DNA of 64,000 nucleotides from Welwitschia mirabilis (lineage: Eukaryota; Gnetophyta; Gnetopsida; Welwitschiales): NCBI GenBank assembly GCA_051453625.1, contig JBOZIK010000001.1, positions 251,251,760-251,315,759 of the forward strand, read 5' to 3'. The notes beneath the pieces are model-generated. The model was not told the origin of the DNA. It was given only the letters and a program-made list of their open reading frames with translations, and did no database searches. This document shows, one piece after another, positions 35,089 through 46,697 of this stretch; within the stretch, counting starts at the first letter, position 1; every line of letters starts with the position of its first letter. A program made the translations under genes and the position numbers.

Positions 35089-36499
35089 TATAAGTAAAAT
35101 CTTAGTTTTGATAATTCATATGTCAAATGTGATGTGTCTAATGTGCAGATAGGTAAAATTGGAGAATACCAAATTACAAAGGACATCAATCTAGTCAAAA
35201 CCTTAAAGTTCAAATTACATAGAAGGTTTAATCAAATTTTATAAAGGACACACATAATTGATTAGAGACCTCTACATATGTAAAGATGTCTACGAAATAG
35301 CTATATACTATATTAAAGACATCTATAGTAAACTCAAATTTGTTACATAATAATATGTCTATAGTGATAAAGGTGTCTATACCAAAGGAGCTAAAATAGG
35401 TGAAACATTTTTATAAAATTAAAGAGTTTTATGTTGTTTCAACTATTTAAAAACCTCCATAGAGTTAGAGATTTCTATGCTAAACTAGAAGAGGTAATAA
35501 AGATAAGTTGTATTTTGATGATTTATCTACATTTCAAGGAATTAAGAAAGTTTTACACATTTAATTTGTAATTACTAAGGGTTATAAATACAATAGTTTA
35601 AGTTTAATTAAAATCTAAGTAGTTTGAACAAAGACATCTTTAGGGGTAAAGATGTCTACCTGATAAATATGTCTATAATTTTAAAGACATTTAATCCAAA
35701 AGTTTAATTGGAAATAAAATAGTCATTGAATGACCAAGATTCAACCATGTCTATCTATTCTATAAAATTTAAATATTTTCAAATTGCTACCTCTCTAGGG
35801 GAATGGTAAGGAAGAGATTAGAAGTATAATGGGCATAAAGAGAGAAGAAAAATAAAATAACTAGTATAAGTGATTGGTACTATAGTGAATTTTTTAGCTA
35901 TCATTTTGAAGATGACTATCTAGTAAATAGATTACTGAATCATTGGCTCTTATAATAGCTATAGCACTCTAATATAAAATGCTCACAGGTGGTGAGAGCA
36001 AGGAAGAAATCAAGCATTCATCAAAGTGACATATTTTGAGGCTTGTTGTTTCTTTATTATCATTACCTATTAGCACTTATACTATAAGAACTATCATATT
36101 TTTGAATACTTATGTAGTCCATTTCTTACTTTTCTTCTTAATATCCCTTACTAAGGTTTCCATATTATAAGAAAACCCTTATGTGGGTGTGCTTTTGTAA
36201 GTTCTTGTAAACACATTTCTATTTTAATTTATTATAAATTACTAAGGGTAAAATAGTGCTATCTTGTAAGGAAAATCTTAGTTGCATATAAGGTTGGTGT
36301 TGCTTCATATCCACTATTTTACAAATTAAGAATATCCAGAGGCATGAGAAGAAATTACCCTCTATGTGTAAACATATCTAGGTTGAGGAACCATATTAAC
36401 CTAGTAAGGTTTTTTATTGTGTAAAGTTTAGTTTATTTTTAGTAGAGTTTTCTTTCATAGACTTCATTCATTTCTTCCCTTCAAGTTCAATGATCCTCA
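35089..36499 (+). repeat. 3' LTR of B
   Basis: 1411 bases, starting TATAAGTAAAAT and ending CCTCA. By eye it is roughly 80-85% identical to the 5' LTR over the first 150 bases, so the insertion is old. Repeated GATGTCTA/GACATCT motifs occur near 35283-35345 and 35627-35690. Confidence 0.85.
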
Positions 36500-36504
36500 A
36501 CTAC
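36500..36504. repeat. Target-site duplication of B, right copy
   Basis: ACTAC, identical to 15472-15476. Confidence 0.85.
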
Positions 36505-36712
36505 TATTAGTATTGTCTACCTATTTAGCTCTAGTTTATACCACGTTCTTCAAAATAACATGAAATTTTTAAAAATATCATATAAAGGTGCATAAGATTA
36601 AGTATGGAATATAAAATAGTATAACAAATATTTTAATGGATAAATTAATGTCTTCCCTAGGATAAATTAGCCTAATATACTTGAGATAAATGTCTATTTT
36701 TACATGTTTAAA
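36505..36712 (-). repeat. Upper (5') LTR of X, second part
   Basis: Matches 10893-11100 of the lower X LTR (for example CACATGTTC / CACGTTCTTCAAAAT near 10920 and 36542), completing the LTR interrupted by B. The upper end is uncertain by a few bases. Confidence 0.75.
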
Positions 36713-38012
36713 GAAGTTAACTTCTATTACAATATTTCCAATGAATCCTAAAAACTCTCATTATAGCTACATACATGTGAATGATAAGATGAATCGTACA
36801 ACAAACATAAATTTATGGCATGTCTATGAGGAAAACATTTAGTCATTAGAATTTGTAAATATTTAATAAAATGTCTAAAAATCATAACAAAACTAGAATA
36901 CATACTATTAAGTGTATTAATCAATCTTAAGATGAAGATTGAAAAGTTATAATTTCTTTATTAAAAATATTAAATAAAATAAATAATTATCTTAAAGCTC
37001 ACATTAAAATCAACATAACTATGATGCTTATGTTCTTCATAACCTTACCTACCAAATTTGATCCATTTATGTAAGCATTTAATTCATTTAATGTAGACAA
37101 TTCATTTTCAAAGATTATTATTTACCTGAAGAAGATAAGGTAGACTTAAAAGGAAAAAAAGAAAATGGGAAAAAAAGGAAAAATCCTTTTATTTAAAAAT
37201 TAAAGTTATTATTTAATATGTAATAGTTGTAAGTACTAATACATTATGCTAAATTATAATTTAGTTAATTAAAAAATCTAAACTTTCATGAATGAGATAT
37301 AATTGAAATGGAAGCAAGGAAGAAGGAAGACTATTCTAAGGATTTTAAAAGTCTAAATGATGAAAACGATTTCAATTATGTTTTACTTAATGATTTATTA
37401 TTCTTTATTTAAGGATATTTTATCTCATTATATTTCCTTAAATATTCATAGCTACCTTATCTAAATAAAACATTTTTATAGCTAAATTGAATGTAATTTT
37501 GGAACTTTAAATAATTAAGGTTTTTCTTGCCCAATACTTTTCAATTCTTCTTTAATGATAGAACTTTTGGATTCATTCATGATAAATAGTGCTATAGATA
37601 TTATAGTTTTTTATCATTACTATGTTATCCTTATTATTTATAAATGAGCACTAAATTTTGATCTAGATTCACTATGTATACTAAAACTCCTTATTGGCTT
37701 TAGTTAAATAACTCATATTTCAAATAATGGAGTGGACCATTTTGACTAGGATTGTTTTAATTATGAAACTAAAAATTCTTTCTTAACCTAATAGCACTTC
37801 TTGCATATTTTAATTTATAGAAACCACTCTATAGGATAGAAAGAACAAATTAAAACTTAAGGCAGGCAATGCAACTTATATCCACAATATTATGTATTAT
37901 AATATGGCAAGATTATATTACTATTATTAATAAGAAAGCTATATGATATATGGGTATTTAACATTAAATAAGAAAAAAATATGGGGAAGACCAAGTATTT
38001 CATATTGCTTTT

Positions 38013-38036
38013 AAATAAATAAATAAATAAATAAAA
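38013..38036. repeat. (AAAT)n microsatellite
   Basis: Six units of AAAT/TAAA in a row. Confidence 0.9.
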
Positions 38037-38875
38037 TAGAGAGAGAAAAGAAATCATTACTTCTTCACCACTTAATTTCTTTACCTTAACCGGGCATTAA
38101 CTTCTTCTAAATCTAATTGTATAAAAACTTCCTTACCTTTAAAATGAAAAATAAAGAGTTGCCAAATCCTTTTCCTCTTAAGCATCTAAAAATACTTCAT
38201 TAAATTCTCACATTATCAACTCAAAGAAGATATAGAAGGATTTCATTTAGATTAATGTAATAAAAGTCAATTATTGTGTAGAGATTTAAGTCTAACACAA
38301 GTTTAGATAACTTCTAGTAATCAATCATTAATTATTTTTTTCTAATACCCTTTCCTTTAATAATAGATTTGTTATTATTAGTGATAAAAAATGTAAATTG
38401 GAGGATAATTCAAGATACAAGAAGAAATCATCATCCTTAATTAGACAATGTTAGTTATTTCATGGAATGTATAAGATCTTCTAGATAGGCTTCAACGTTC
38501 ACATTCCTATGGTAGATAAAATGATATCTCATAAAATGTAACTCTTTAGATCTAAGTTCATATTGACAAAAAAACATATAAATGGAAGTAATTGATATAA
38601 TTCTTGAAAGAGTGACTTAAAACCTTTTTTTCTTTAGTTTTGTTTCCTATTCAAGTTTTTGGTATTTTTACTTCATCACTCTTAGATAATTTTTTATGTA
38701 TGAGTAGATTTATTCATTCATTAACTTACTTATAATAATACTTTGTCTTTTAATAAAATAATTCTAATCTTCAAAATTATCCTTATAATCATGATATAAA
38801 TAATTATCCTTATAATAGAAAAGAAAATAAAAATAATAAATCATTAGATAAAGAATTAAATTCAAAATAAAATAT

Positions 38876-38988
38876 GAGCATGCACATGTGCATGCACGGG
38901 TAAGTGAATGTGTATGCATGCACATCCACTTATGAGTGCATGCGCACATACTCATGCACACATGTGTATGTATGCATGCATGTGTATC
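38876..38988. repeat. Alternating purine-pyrimidine TG/CA/GC tract
   Basis: About 110 bases dominated by GCATGCACATGTGCATGC-type sequence, with many GCATGC and CATG palindromes. On the - strand this gives a spurious Cys/Met/His-rich open frame (38764-38961). Confidence 0.8.
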
Positions 38989-39871
38989 AAATTCAAAAAG
39001 AAGAAAAAATAATATTATGCCTATTATATTTAAATAAATTATTATAAAATACTAATAAAAGACATATGTAATAATGAAGAAGAGTAAAACCAAAAATACC
39101 TAAACAATAACATTAGTTTCTCATTATAAATTCTATGAAATCCTTTTCTACATAGATAAATGAAACTAAGGCACTTTACTATTGGAGTCCTTATGGTCAG
39201 AAAAATCATAATAAAGATAATAATGATAATATAAGGCTAATATAAATAGTTTCATAGCATTTTTCTAAGAACCTTGGAATTTTTAATTATTAGATTTCTT
39301 ATTTTCTAAAGTCCTTTAATTAAATCATTTAATAAGAGAACCCAAAGGTTTAGGAAAATCTAAAACTTTTATTACATAAGAAAACCTCCTTAGCATGAAT
39401 AAAATCTTAATATGTACTATTTTAAAATTTAATGGCAAATTATAAATCTAATTTATACACTTAAAAGTGTAATATGTTTATGCCAATAAGGTTATTATAG
39501 CTCAACTAATAATATCGATAATAGTAAGACCATTATGATTCATTAGTTAAAGTTATTTCTATATCTAAGAATGTTTAAGACTATTAATAATAATAAGACA
39601 TTTATGATTTAACTAAGCATTAGTCATAATAATATTATTATGGCCTAGAGCAGCAATGGCAATAAGACTAATATGATCTAGTCAATAACTTCTATGAGAA
39701 ATGGATACTAATGACATGATTACCATTATGATTCTTATCACAAAACTTTACCTACAAACATAGGGTATCACATAAAAGACCAATATTTTTCATCTTATTA
39801 TGATGTAAAATGCAAAAACCCATAAAGACATCATTGATCGAGTTCATTATAATGTACCTCAATTGGATTTA

Positions 39872-41291
39872 TATTGGTAAAAATATAGTTTTGATGATTC
39901 CCCTAATAAAACATATTATGATATTGTGTAGACAAGTTAATGTGGAAAAAACCAGATCATGAAAAGCATTAGTTCACATTATATTTTAAAGATTATAACT
40001 CAAGAAAATTTTATCTCAAAGATTAAAATGCCAAATCACAATTGACTAAAGACTTCTTCAAAATTGAAGATGTCTATCATCTATGAAAAAGACGTCTATA
40101 GCATCAAAGATGTCTATGTTAAACTAATTTTAAATCATAAGTAAAAGATGTCTATCTCAATAAAGATGACTATAATGAATCAAGAATCTAACACACATCA
40201 AAGATGTTTACATAGTTGAAGATGTCTATACTGAACTGAAAGAGGTAAGAGGTATAATTTGTACTTTAATAAATTATTTACATTTCATAGAACAAATTAG
40301 ATTTTTCATCTTTAATTCACGACTTTTAAGGATTGGAAGAACTACAATCTAAGTTTTATTAAATTCTAAGCACTTTAACAAAAGAAATATTCCATGTTAA
40401 AGATGTCTGACTGGAAAAAGATGTCTTCTATCTTAAAGACATCTATGCCAAAGATTTATAAAAAAATTAAATAGATGCTTCATGCCTAATGCTTAGCCAT
40501 CTCTATTTGTTTTATAGTGGTTATAAGTTTCAAACATCTATTTTACTAAGTCAAATAACTAAAAGCACATCAAAAAATATAAAGGAACAAAAGAATGAAA
40601 TGAAAAAAATAATCTCACACACACATGAATGCATGAATGATTGGTTCCATTCATGAAGACTTCAAGCTATAATTTGTAAGGGATTATTAAGAAGCTATGT
40701 CATTCATTAATTTATTTATAACATTACATCATTCTATTATTTAGCACATGTGGATGATGATAACAAGAAAAAAATCAAGCTCTCCATCAAAGATACATAA
40801 TTTAGGCTTTTTTATTTATTTGTTATCATTATTTATTAGAACTTACATTGTAGAATATCAAGTTTTTGAATACATTCCCTATAGTCAACTACTTATATCA
40901 AATATTAGGGATTTATTATTAAGGTTCCATACTACAAGGCAAACCATTGTATAAGTGTATTCTTATTAATTCTTATAAGAATATTTGTTATTATATTATT
41001 GAATATCCTTAAGGGGAAGTGAGTGCTACCTTATGAGGAGCATCTTACATTGTGTTAGTACTTGCAAGCACATTTGTATTACATTGTTGATTTTCTCTAA
41101 GGGAAAGAGAGTACTCCATTAAGACAAGTAGCTCACATTGTATGTAAGGTTGATGATGCTCCAAACTAGTGTTTTTATAGGTTAAGAATATCCAAAGGTA
41201 TACATTTTCAAGTTTTTAATTTTTTTTAATTAAATTTATTATTTTTGGTAGATCTCATTCACTACTCCACTCTAAGTTCAAAAATTCTCAA
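39872..41291 (+). repeat. 5' LTR of D
   Basis: 1420 bases, starting TATTGGTAAAAA and ending TTCTCA, aligned with the B LTRs. It holds the clearest array of the family's motif. AAGATGTCTA occurs near 40067, 40108, 40146 and 40220, and one intact AGACGTCT lies at 40090-40097. Confidence 0.85.
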
Positions 41292-41293
41292 GT

Positions 41294-41305
41294 GGTATTA
41301 AAGTG
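41294..41305 (+). other. Primer-binding site of D (initiator tRNA-Met, degraded)
   Basis: TGGTATTAAAGT differs from the initiator-Met complement TGGTATCAGAGC by transitions only. Confidence 0.75.
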
Positions 41306-41340
41306 AGTACTCATAAAAAGAAGTAACTCTCTTCAGTGAA

Positions 41341-42400
41341 CTATCAAAGGGATTACATCTATCAGACCTTCAATCTTCAGTGGGACTAACTATGCCTATT
41401 AAAGATAAGGATGTAAATGTACTTACAACATTACAAGTTTCATATTTGGTAAAGTATAGAATATGGATATTCAAAACTTTTAGAAACCATAATAGATGCT
41501 ATAGTAAATACCATTACATAAATCAAACCTAGAAGAGACTAGAAAGAAGAAAATGCAGCCTTCATATATGACTCAAAAGCAAAGAACGTTCTCTACTCAG
41601 CTCTTACAATGGAGGAGTTCAACAGAATAGTTGGATGTAAAATGATATAAGAGACATAGGATGTTATAGTGGGGACATATAAAGGAACCATATCATCAAG
41701 TAATCAAAGATTCTTACATGGATAAATTAGTTTGAAAATATCAAGATGAACAATGATAAGAGATTTCATAAATACTTCACAAGATTCTCCAACATTGTAA
41801 ATGCTATATGTAGCATTGGTGAAAGTCTTCCTAAGGCTAAGATAATATAAAAAGTTATTAATTTTTTAACTCCAAAATGTAAGCCTAAGACAATAGCCAT
41901 GGAAAGAATCAAAAGATCTTAATTATTTAAAGATTGAAAAACTACAACGTGCTCTAACATCTTACAAAATGAATCTCATTCAAAATGGTGCTTTAAAAGA
42001 GAAATCCATAAATATTAAAGCTAGTAAAATTATAAGAGAAGGTTTAAAAAGAAAAACAAATAAATCATTAAAAAGATATAACTCTAAGAATAATTTAGAT
42101 CAAGAACTTTCTTTCATCATAAGATAAGTCAAAATACTTCTCTTACATAAGAATAAAAAATGGAGAATTATAGAAAATTATTCAAATTTCAAGCTAAAGA
42201 TAAGTCTAAAGATACGACTTATAGTAATATTTTATTTTCTTCTATGTCTGATATTTCCAATTAGAAATATTAAGTATATAGAGGATGAGGATGCATAGAC
42301 TCAAAATGTCTTAGCTTAATATAATACAGGAAAAAGCATAAAAGAAAGAGCCCAGAAAAAGGAGATCTTTTTTCATAATATGAAATGATGACAAAGATGT
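41341..42400 (+). pseudogene. gag: gag remnant of D
   Basis: UBN2-type copia capsid. Readable are DSKAKNVLYSALTMEEFNRIVG near 41569, a GTYKGTISSS segment near 41677, and EKLQRALTSYKMNLIQNGAL near 41935, which matches the L-L-x-SLM-THE part. The homology with B gag continues to a basic, acidic end near 42360 and stops where the LTR of E starts (42401). Stops are frequent. Confidence 0.75.
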
Positions 42401-43598
42401 TGTTAAGTTATATTTTTGCCAAGTTAATGTCAAACTAATATTTTCTAGTATAGCAAAATATGTTGTAATTTTTATAAAAAGAAATAATTCTTGTAGGTCA
42501 GAACTAACCTAAAATTTCTTACTAGAATTAATTAAACCTTATAAGTAATAGATGAAATAAGGAGTTGACTAAATCCTAGAGGGATCGATTGAACTTGTAC
42601 CAAAAATTGTCATATCTAGTTTATTAAGTAATTGATTAGATCCCAAAGGAATTAATCAAAATTATACCAAAAATCGTCAAATCTAGTTTATTAAGGGATA
42701 GACCATATCCTAAAGGAGTTAACTGAATCCATGCTAAAAATGTTATATCAAATTTCATAAGGAATTGATAAGATAAAAAAGAAGTCGATCAGATCTAAAC
42801 CATATGTGATCAAGTAGAATAAATGATTTAAAGAACTTAGATCAATCAAAAGAAGATGGATTTGACTGACTTTAGTGATAACACTCAATGGGGTTGACTG
42901 GATGTCTTGAAGGGTCAATTGGTTATGGTGAAAATGGAATTTTTTAGTCTATTTTATACCCATTATCTCCTTTTTCTTATCCATTAGAATATTAGATTCA
43001 TGTGTTAACCCTAAAAATATATCTTCTATATAATCCATATAAGTCAAAATCTTAAGAACTTTTCTTAGAGGTGTAGATTGAAGATCAGGAAAAGGAACTC
43101 TTTTATGCTATTAAGATCTTAATCAAACAGACTACACTGAACATAATTAAACTTCTAAACATGTTTTGAGGTAATGTATCTCTAATCTTGTTATACTTCA
43201 AATTAGGTGAATCAACATATTTTAGCATGCTATTATTACTAAAAGCTTTGCTCTATAAATATCGAAACTTAGCCTCAAAAAGTCTATTTCTAAAGGTTAT
43301 AGATTGACCTAAAAACCTAAAAATAAAGCAATAGAGATCCAGATCAACTTAAAGTTAAAGCTAACTATTAAGACTAGAGTAAGGGTTTTCTTGAACCACT
43401 ATAAATCATGTGGCTAGTAATCTTCCTTGATATTTTCTATTTTTAATTATTTCCATGTTTCTTTATTTAATCTTATTTAATACTAGCTTAGTTTATTAAT
43501 TTGAAATATCAATATTTATTAGTGAATTTTTAAGAGGGTAATATTTCATTTTTTAAATCTAATTCACTTCCCTCTTATCTAGGGTTCTAGATATAACA
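42401..43598 (+). repeat. 5' LTR of E
   Basis: 1198 bases, starting TGTTAAG and ending ATAACA. It begins abruptly inside D gag and ends three bases before an initiator-Met primer site. It contains a 67-bp tandem array. Confidence 0.75.
42565..42800 (+). repeat. 67-bp tandem repeats in LTR of E
   Basis: Units at 42565-42631, 42632-42698 and 42699-42764, with a partial fourth to about 42800. Each unit holds two copies of a GTTGACT-x-AATCC / GTCGATT-type motif and a CCAAAAAT-GTCA-ATCTAGTTTATTAAG block. Confidence 0.85.
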
Positions 43599-43600
43599 TT

Positions 43601-43612
43601 TGATATTAGAGT
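43601..43612 (+). other. Primer-binding site of E (initiator tRNA-Met, degraded)
   Basis: TGATATTAGAGT, preceded by CATT. It differs from TGGTATCAGAGC by transitions only (G-to-A and two C-to-T). Confidence 0.75.
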
Positions 43613-43664
43613 TATATTTGGTCAACCTTAGATCATAATAGATCTTGACTCCATAACTCTAAAT

Positions 43665-45130
43665 ATGATGAACTTTACTGATGGCCTCTCTACTGGAAGA
43701 TCACCTATGTTTAATAAAACTAATATGATTATTGGAAAGCCCAAATGAAAATCTTTCTTAGGTAACTTAATATATACATTAAGGAGGTTATCTACAATGG
43801 ATATTTTACACCCACGATAGCCAATGCTGATATTAATAGCACCTTGATACTTGTTAAGAAACCTCGAAACCAATGAACCCCTATTAACAAGGCCAAAGAA
43901 ATCATAAATGCTTGTGCTCTTAATGCTATTTTTTGTATAGTCTTTATAATGAATTTAAGAGGATAGTTAATTACGAACATGCCAAGGAAGCTTAGGACAT
44001 ACTTGAAATAGCTCATGAGGGAACATACATAGTTAAATCGATAAAGCTACAAATGCTCATATCAAATTTTAAAGAAATTCACATGGAAGAAAAAGAAATT
44101 CTATAGGAGTTCTTTACCAAATTGACAAATATAGTAAACTTGATAGCAAGTCTACATAAAAAGATGGATAAAGAAAAATTGGTATGAAAAGTACTAAGAT
44201 CTCTTCCAAAGCATTTTAATCCAAAAGTCACAACCATCAATGAAAGTAAGAACATCAATTGAATGGCCCTGGACAAACTGAACATCAATTGAATGGCCCT
44301 GGACAAACTAAAAGGTAATCTTCAAACTTATAAGTTAAAGTTCTCTAAATATAAAAAGAAAAGTATTGTGATAAAATGTATGTAGAAGATTTCAGATTTT
44401 AAAGATCAGATGAATATTTCAATGAAGATGAAGTTGCACTATTAGCAAAAAGGTTTAAAAAATACTTGAATAGTAGAAAAAGAGATGGTAAACCAAGTAA
44501 GAGACAAAAGAAAGATCAATCTAAGCTAATAAGAGATCAAGAAAAAGAAAATAAAGTCTAGTTCTATGCCTATAAAGGATATGAACATGTTACAAATGAG
44601 TGTCCTAATAATAGAAGATATTAGAGAAAATCCAAGATATCATCTTTCATTACCACTTATAACAATTTATATGAAGAATAAGATATCAACTCTAGTAAAG
44701 ATTTAGATGGAGAAAGCATACTTTCTTTTATGGTAATAGCTCCTTCCTTGAAAAACATGTCATGCTCAACTGATTAGATAACTTAGATCTTATTAAGAAA
44801 AGTCAAGAAGGGCTAGAAAACACCTGATAAGAACTCTACTTAGAATGTGAAAAGCTTACAAATTAGATCAAGAAGTTAAACAAAACACTGATGACCCTAA
44901 ATAAGGAAAAGTAAGATTTGGAGGATAAATACATGATGATTCAATTAGAGAACATCAACCTAATTTAAGAGGTAAAAAGCGTATCTCATTTTTTAAATAA
45001 AATTTCAAATAGTTTTAGTAAATTAGAACAGATGCTTAAAATACAAAAATCAGTTCTTAACTAGAGAGGCATTGGCTTTACCTCTTCAAAACCACTCAAT
45101 CAATCGAATAAGGTAACATCACAAAATAAT
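43665..45130 (+). pseudogene. gag: gag remnant of E
   Basis: UBN2-type copia gag. From ATG 43665 it reads GLSTGRSPMFNKTNMI. Then NYEHAKEAWDILEIAHEGT lies near 43970, SIKLQMLISNFKEIHMEE near 44040 and LRSLPKHFNPKVTTINESK near 44197. A 30-bp in-frame duplication lies at 44251-44310. The zinc knuckle near 44558-44612 keeps its His and last Cys, but the first two Cys positions read Phe and Tyr. A coiled-coil-like region rich in K/E/L follows (44780-45050), ending RGIGFTSSKPLNQ, as in SIRE elements. Confidence 0.8.
44251..44310 (+). repeat. In-frame 30-bp tandem duplication in E gag
   Basis: AACATCAATTGAATGGCCCT plus ten further bases occurs twice in a row with a single difference at the last base. 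It adds ten codons to the capsid end. Confidence 0.95.
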
Positions 45131-45339
45131 TTCATTTCAAAAGTTATTTATCATTTTTGTGATAAGTTAGATCACTTAAAATTATTTTTTAAGTTTATAA
45201 AGTTAATTTTATTCTCAATTTTTACTAGTACCTTTTAGTTTAAATTTATTTTAGAGAATTGTATACAATAATAGTCTAATAGAACTATGTGGATAAGGGC
45301 TAATAATTTGAAGAGTTTGTTAATTCAAAGAGTATTTAA

Positions 45340-45885
45340 GGTATCAAATGAAACCTTTTGGTATTTGGATAGTGACTATTCTCAACACATGAGAGGTAAC
45401 AAATCAAGATTTTAACACTTAGACAATTTTAATGGAGGAAAGGTAACCTTCAATGATAATGGAAAAGTCAAAATTGAAGGCATTGGAAGCATTGGTGGAG
45501 GTAACATGCCTAAAATTAATAAAGTTTTATTTGTGAATGGTCTTAAACATAATTTACTTAGTATTAGTTAGATTTGTAATAAAGGTCATAAAGTTATTTT
45601 TGATAGTTAAAAATATAAAGTTAAAGATGATAAAATAAATGAAGTTCTTCTTAAAGCAAATAGAATAGACAATTTTTATAATATTGATCAACCTTATTCT
45701 ATGTATCATTTTTCTTATATAAACTAAGAAGAGTTATGGTAGCAATGGTTAGGACATGTAAACTATGATCATCTTAAAATTATCATTAAAAAGAAAATTA
45801 TAAAAGAAATTTTTAGAATAAATATCAATAAACATGAATTGTGTGATGCATGTTAGAAAGAAAAACAAGTTAGAATCTCCCACAA
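45340..45885 (+). pseudogene. Protease and gag-pre-integrase of E
   Basis: Copia protease with the active-site stretch ETFWYLDSDYSQHM near 45346, where the family has DSGCS-HM. The catalytic Asp is kept but the Gly is Asp. GGKVTFNDNGKVKIEGIGSI, then VLFVNGLKHNLLSIS-stop-ICNKGHKVIFD near 45516-45605, are unbroken apart from one stop. WLGHVNYDHLK near 45740 and CDAC at 45842-45853 give the zinc-binding domain of the integrase. Confidence 0.85.
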
Positions 45886-46560
45886 GAATAAAAATTTAGT
45901 CTTCTCAATAATGCCACTTAAACTCATTTACATGGACTTAGTGAAACCTTTCCAAACTAAGATCCTAGGAAGAAAAAAAACTTTTTTTTACTATAGTATA
46001 TGACTTGTTTAGATTTACTTGAATTGTCTTCTGAGGAAACAAGGTTGAAATCTTTAAACGTTGTGTTGAAATTTGTAACAAAATCAAAAATGAAAAGGGA
46101 TACACTATTAAACAAATTAGAAGTGATCATGAAGGATAATTAAAAAATCATCTTTTTGAGAAATATTATGTGGACAATGGTATAGAAAATTCATTTCAGC
46201 CCTAAAGACTCCTCAACAAAATGGAATTTTAGAAAGGAAAAACTAGGTTCTTTAAGAAATGGCACGAGTAATGCTAAATGATAAGGAAGTGCCTAAAATG
46301 TTTTGGTCTAAAGTAATAAGTACTACATGCTTCATTATCAATAGATTCTATCTAAGAGTGGGTATATATGAAATTTCCTATGAAATCTAGAAAGGAAGAA
46401 AGCCAAATATATCATATTTTAAGGTCTTTAGGAGTAAATGTTTTATTTTAAAAAATAGAGAAAATTTGAGAAAATTTGAGTCTAAAGCTAATAAAGAACT
46501 TTTCCTACTAGAAGTAGAGCTTACCAGATATCCATCAAATGAATTCAATAATGGAAGAAT
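45886..46560 (+). pseudogene. Integrase core remnant of E
   Basis: MPLKLIYMDLVKPFQ near 45911 carries the first catalytic Asp (45935-45937), GYTIKQIRSDHEG near 46100 the second, and QNGILERKN near 46219 the Glu. All three acids are therefore readable, although frameshifts and stops separate them. EMARVMLNDKEVPKMFWSKV near 46257 and KGRKPNISYFKVFRSKCFIL near 46392 match the copia integrase C-terminus. Confidence 0.85.
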
Positions 46561-46697
46561 CCATTAAATGTGAAAATAGATAACTTTAGTACCAAAAATC
46601 TATTATCAAGTTATAAAGAAAATATTACTCTAAATGTCTCTATTATCAAGAAACTATCAAATGGAAAAGAAAAATAACTCAAGAAGCTACCTTCAAA

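Larger units (their letters stand above)
15477..36499 (+). mobile_element. B: SIRE/Tork-like Ty1/copia element, itself split by C
   Basis: LTRs at 15477-16880 and 35089-36499, an initiator-Met primer site, gag, protease, integrase, reverse transcriptase, RNase H, a third ORF and a polypurine tract are all in copia order. The 5-bp duplication ACTAC is perfect and the target is the LTR of X. The span is 21.0 kb because C (10.5 kb) lies inside, so the element itself is about 10.5 kb. All coding parts are broken. A related copy, D, starts at 39872. Confidence 0.9.
9733..36712 (-). mobile_element. X: non-autonomous LARD-like LTR element, split by B
   Basis: Two direct copies of a ~1.36-kb sequence (9733-11100, and 14321-15476 continued at 36505-36712) flank ~3.2 kb without coding sequence. 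Orientation is - because a purine tract, read on the - strand, abuts the upper end of the lower copy, and a degraded tRNA-Asp-type primer site abuts the lower end of the upper copy. Without B it would be about 6 kb. Long LTRs with a long non-coding interior fit a large retrotransposon derivative (LARD), mobilised by another element. X is the oldest layer of this nest. Confidence 0.65.
36713..39866. other. Unassigned AT-rich DNA between the two nests
   Basis: 3.1 kb without a gene or a match to the LTRs described here. It contains an AAAT microsatellite (38013-38036), an alternating TG/CA block (38876-38988) and degenerate ATTATGAT-type repeats (39470-39760). It could be host intergenic DNA or the interior of an element whose ends are not visible. 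Confidence 0.5.
39867..42400 (+). mobile_element. D: 5' end of a second copia element of the B family
   Basis: LTR, primer site and most of gag match B. The gag is then interrupted by the LTR of E. The 3' part of D must lie beyond the window. The left target sequence should be ATTTA (39867-39871). Confidence 0.8.

Noticed and set aside
38764-38961. Cys/His/Met-rich small ORF resembling a metal-binding peptide
   Set aside because: It is a translation of the TG/CA alternating tract, with no start context or homologue pattern.
43628-44306. Three overlapping - strand ORFs (74-81 codons)
   Set aside because: They lie opposite the clear UBN2 gag homology of E on the + strand, with no motif of their own.
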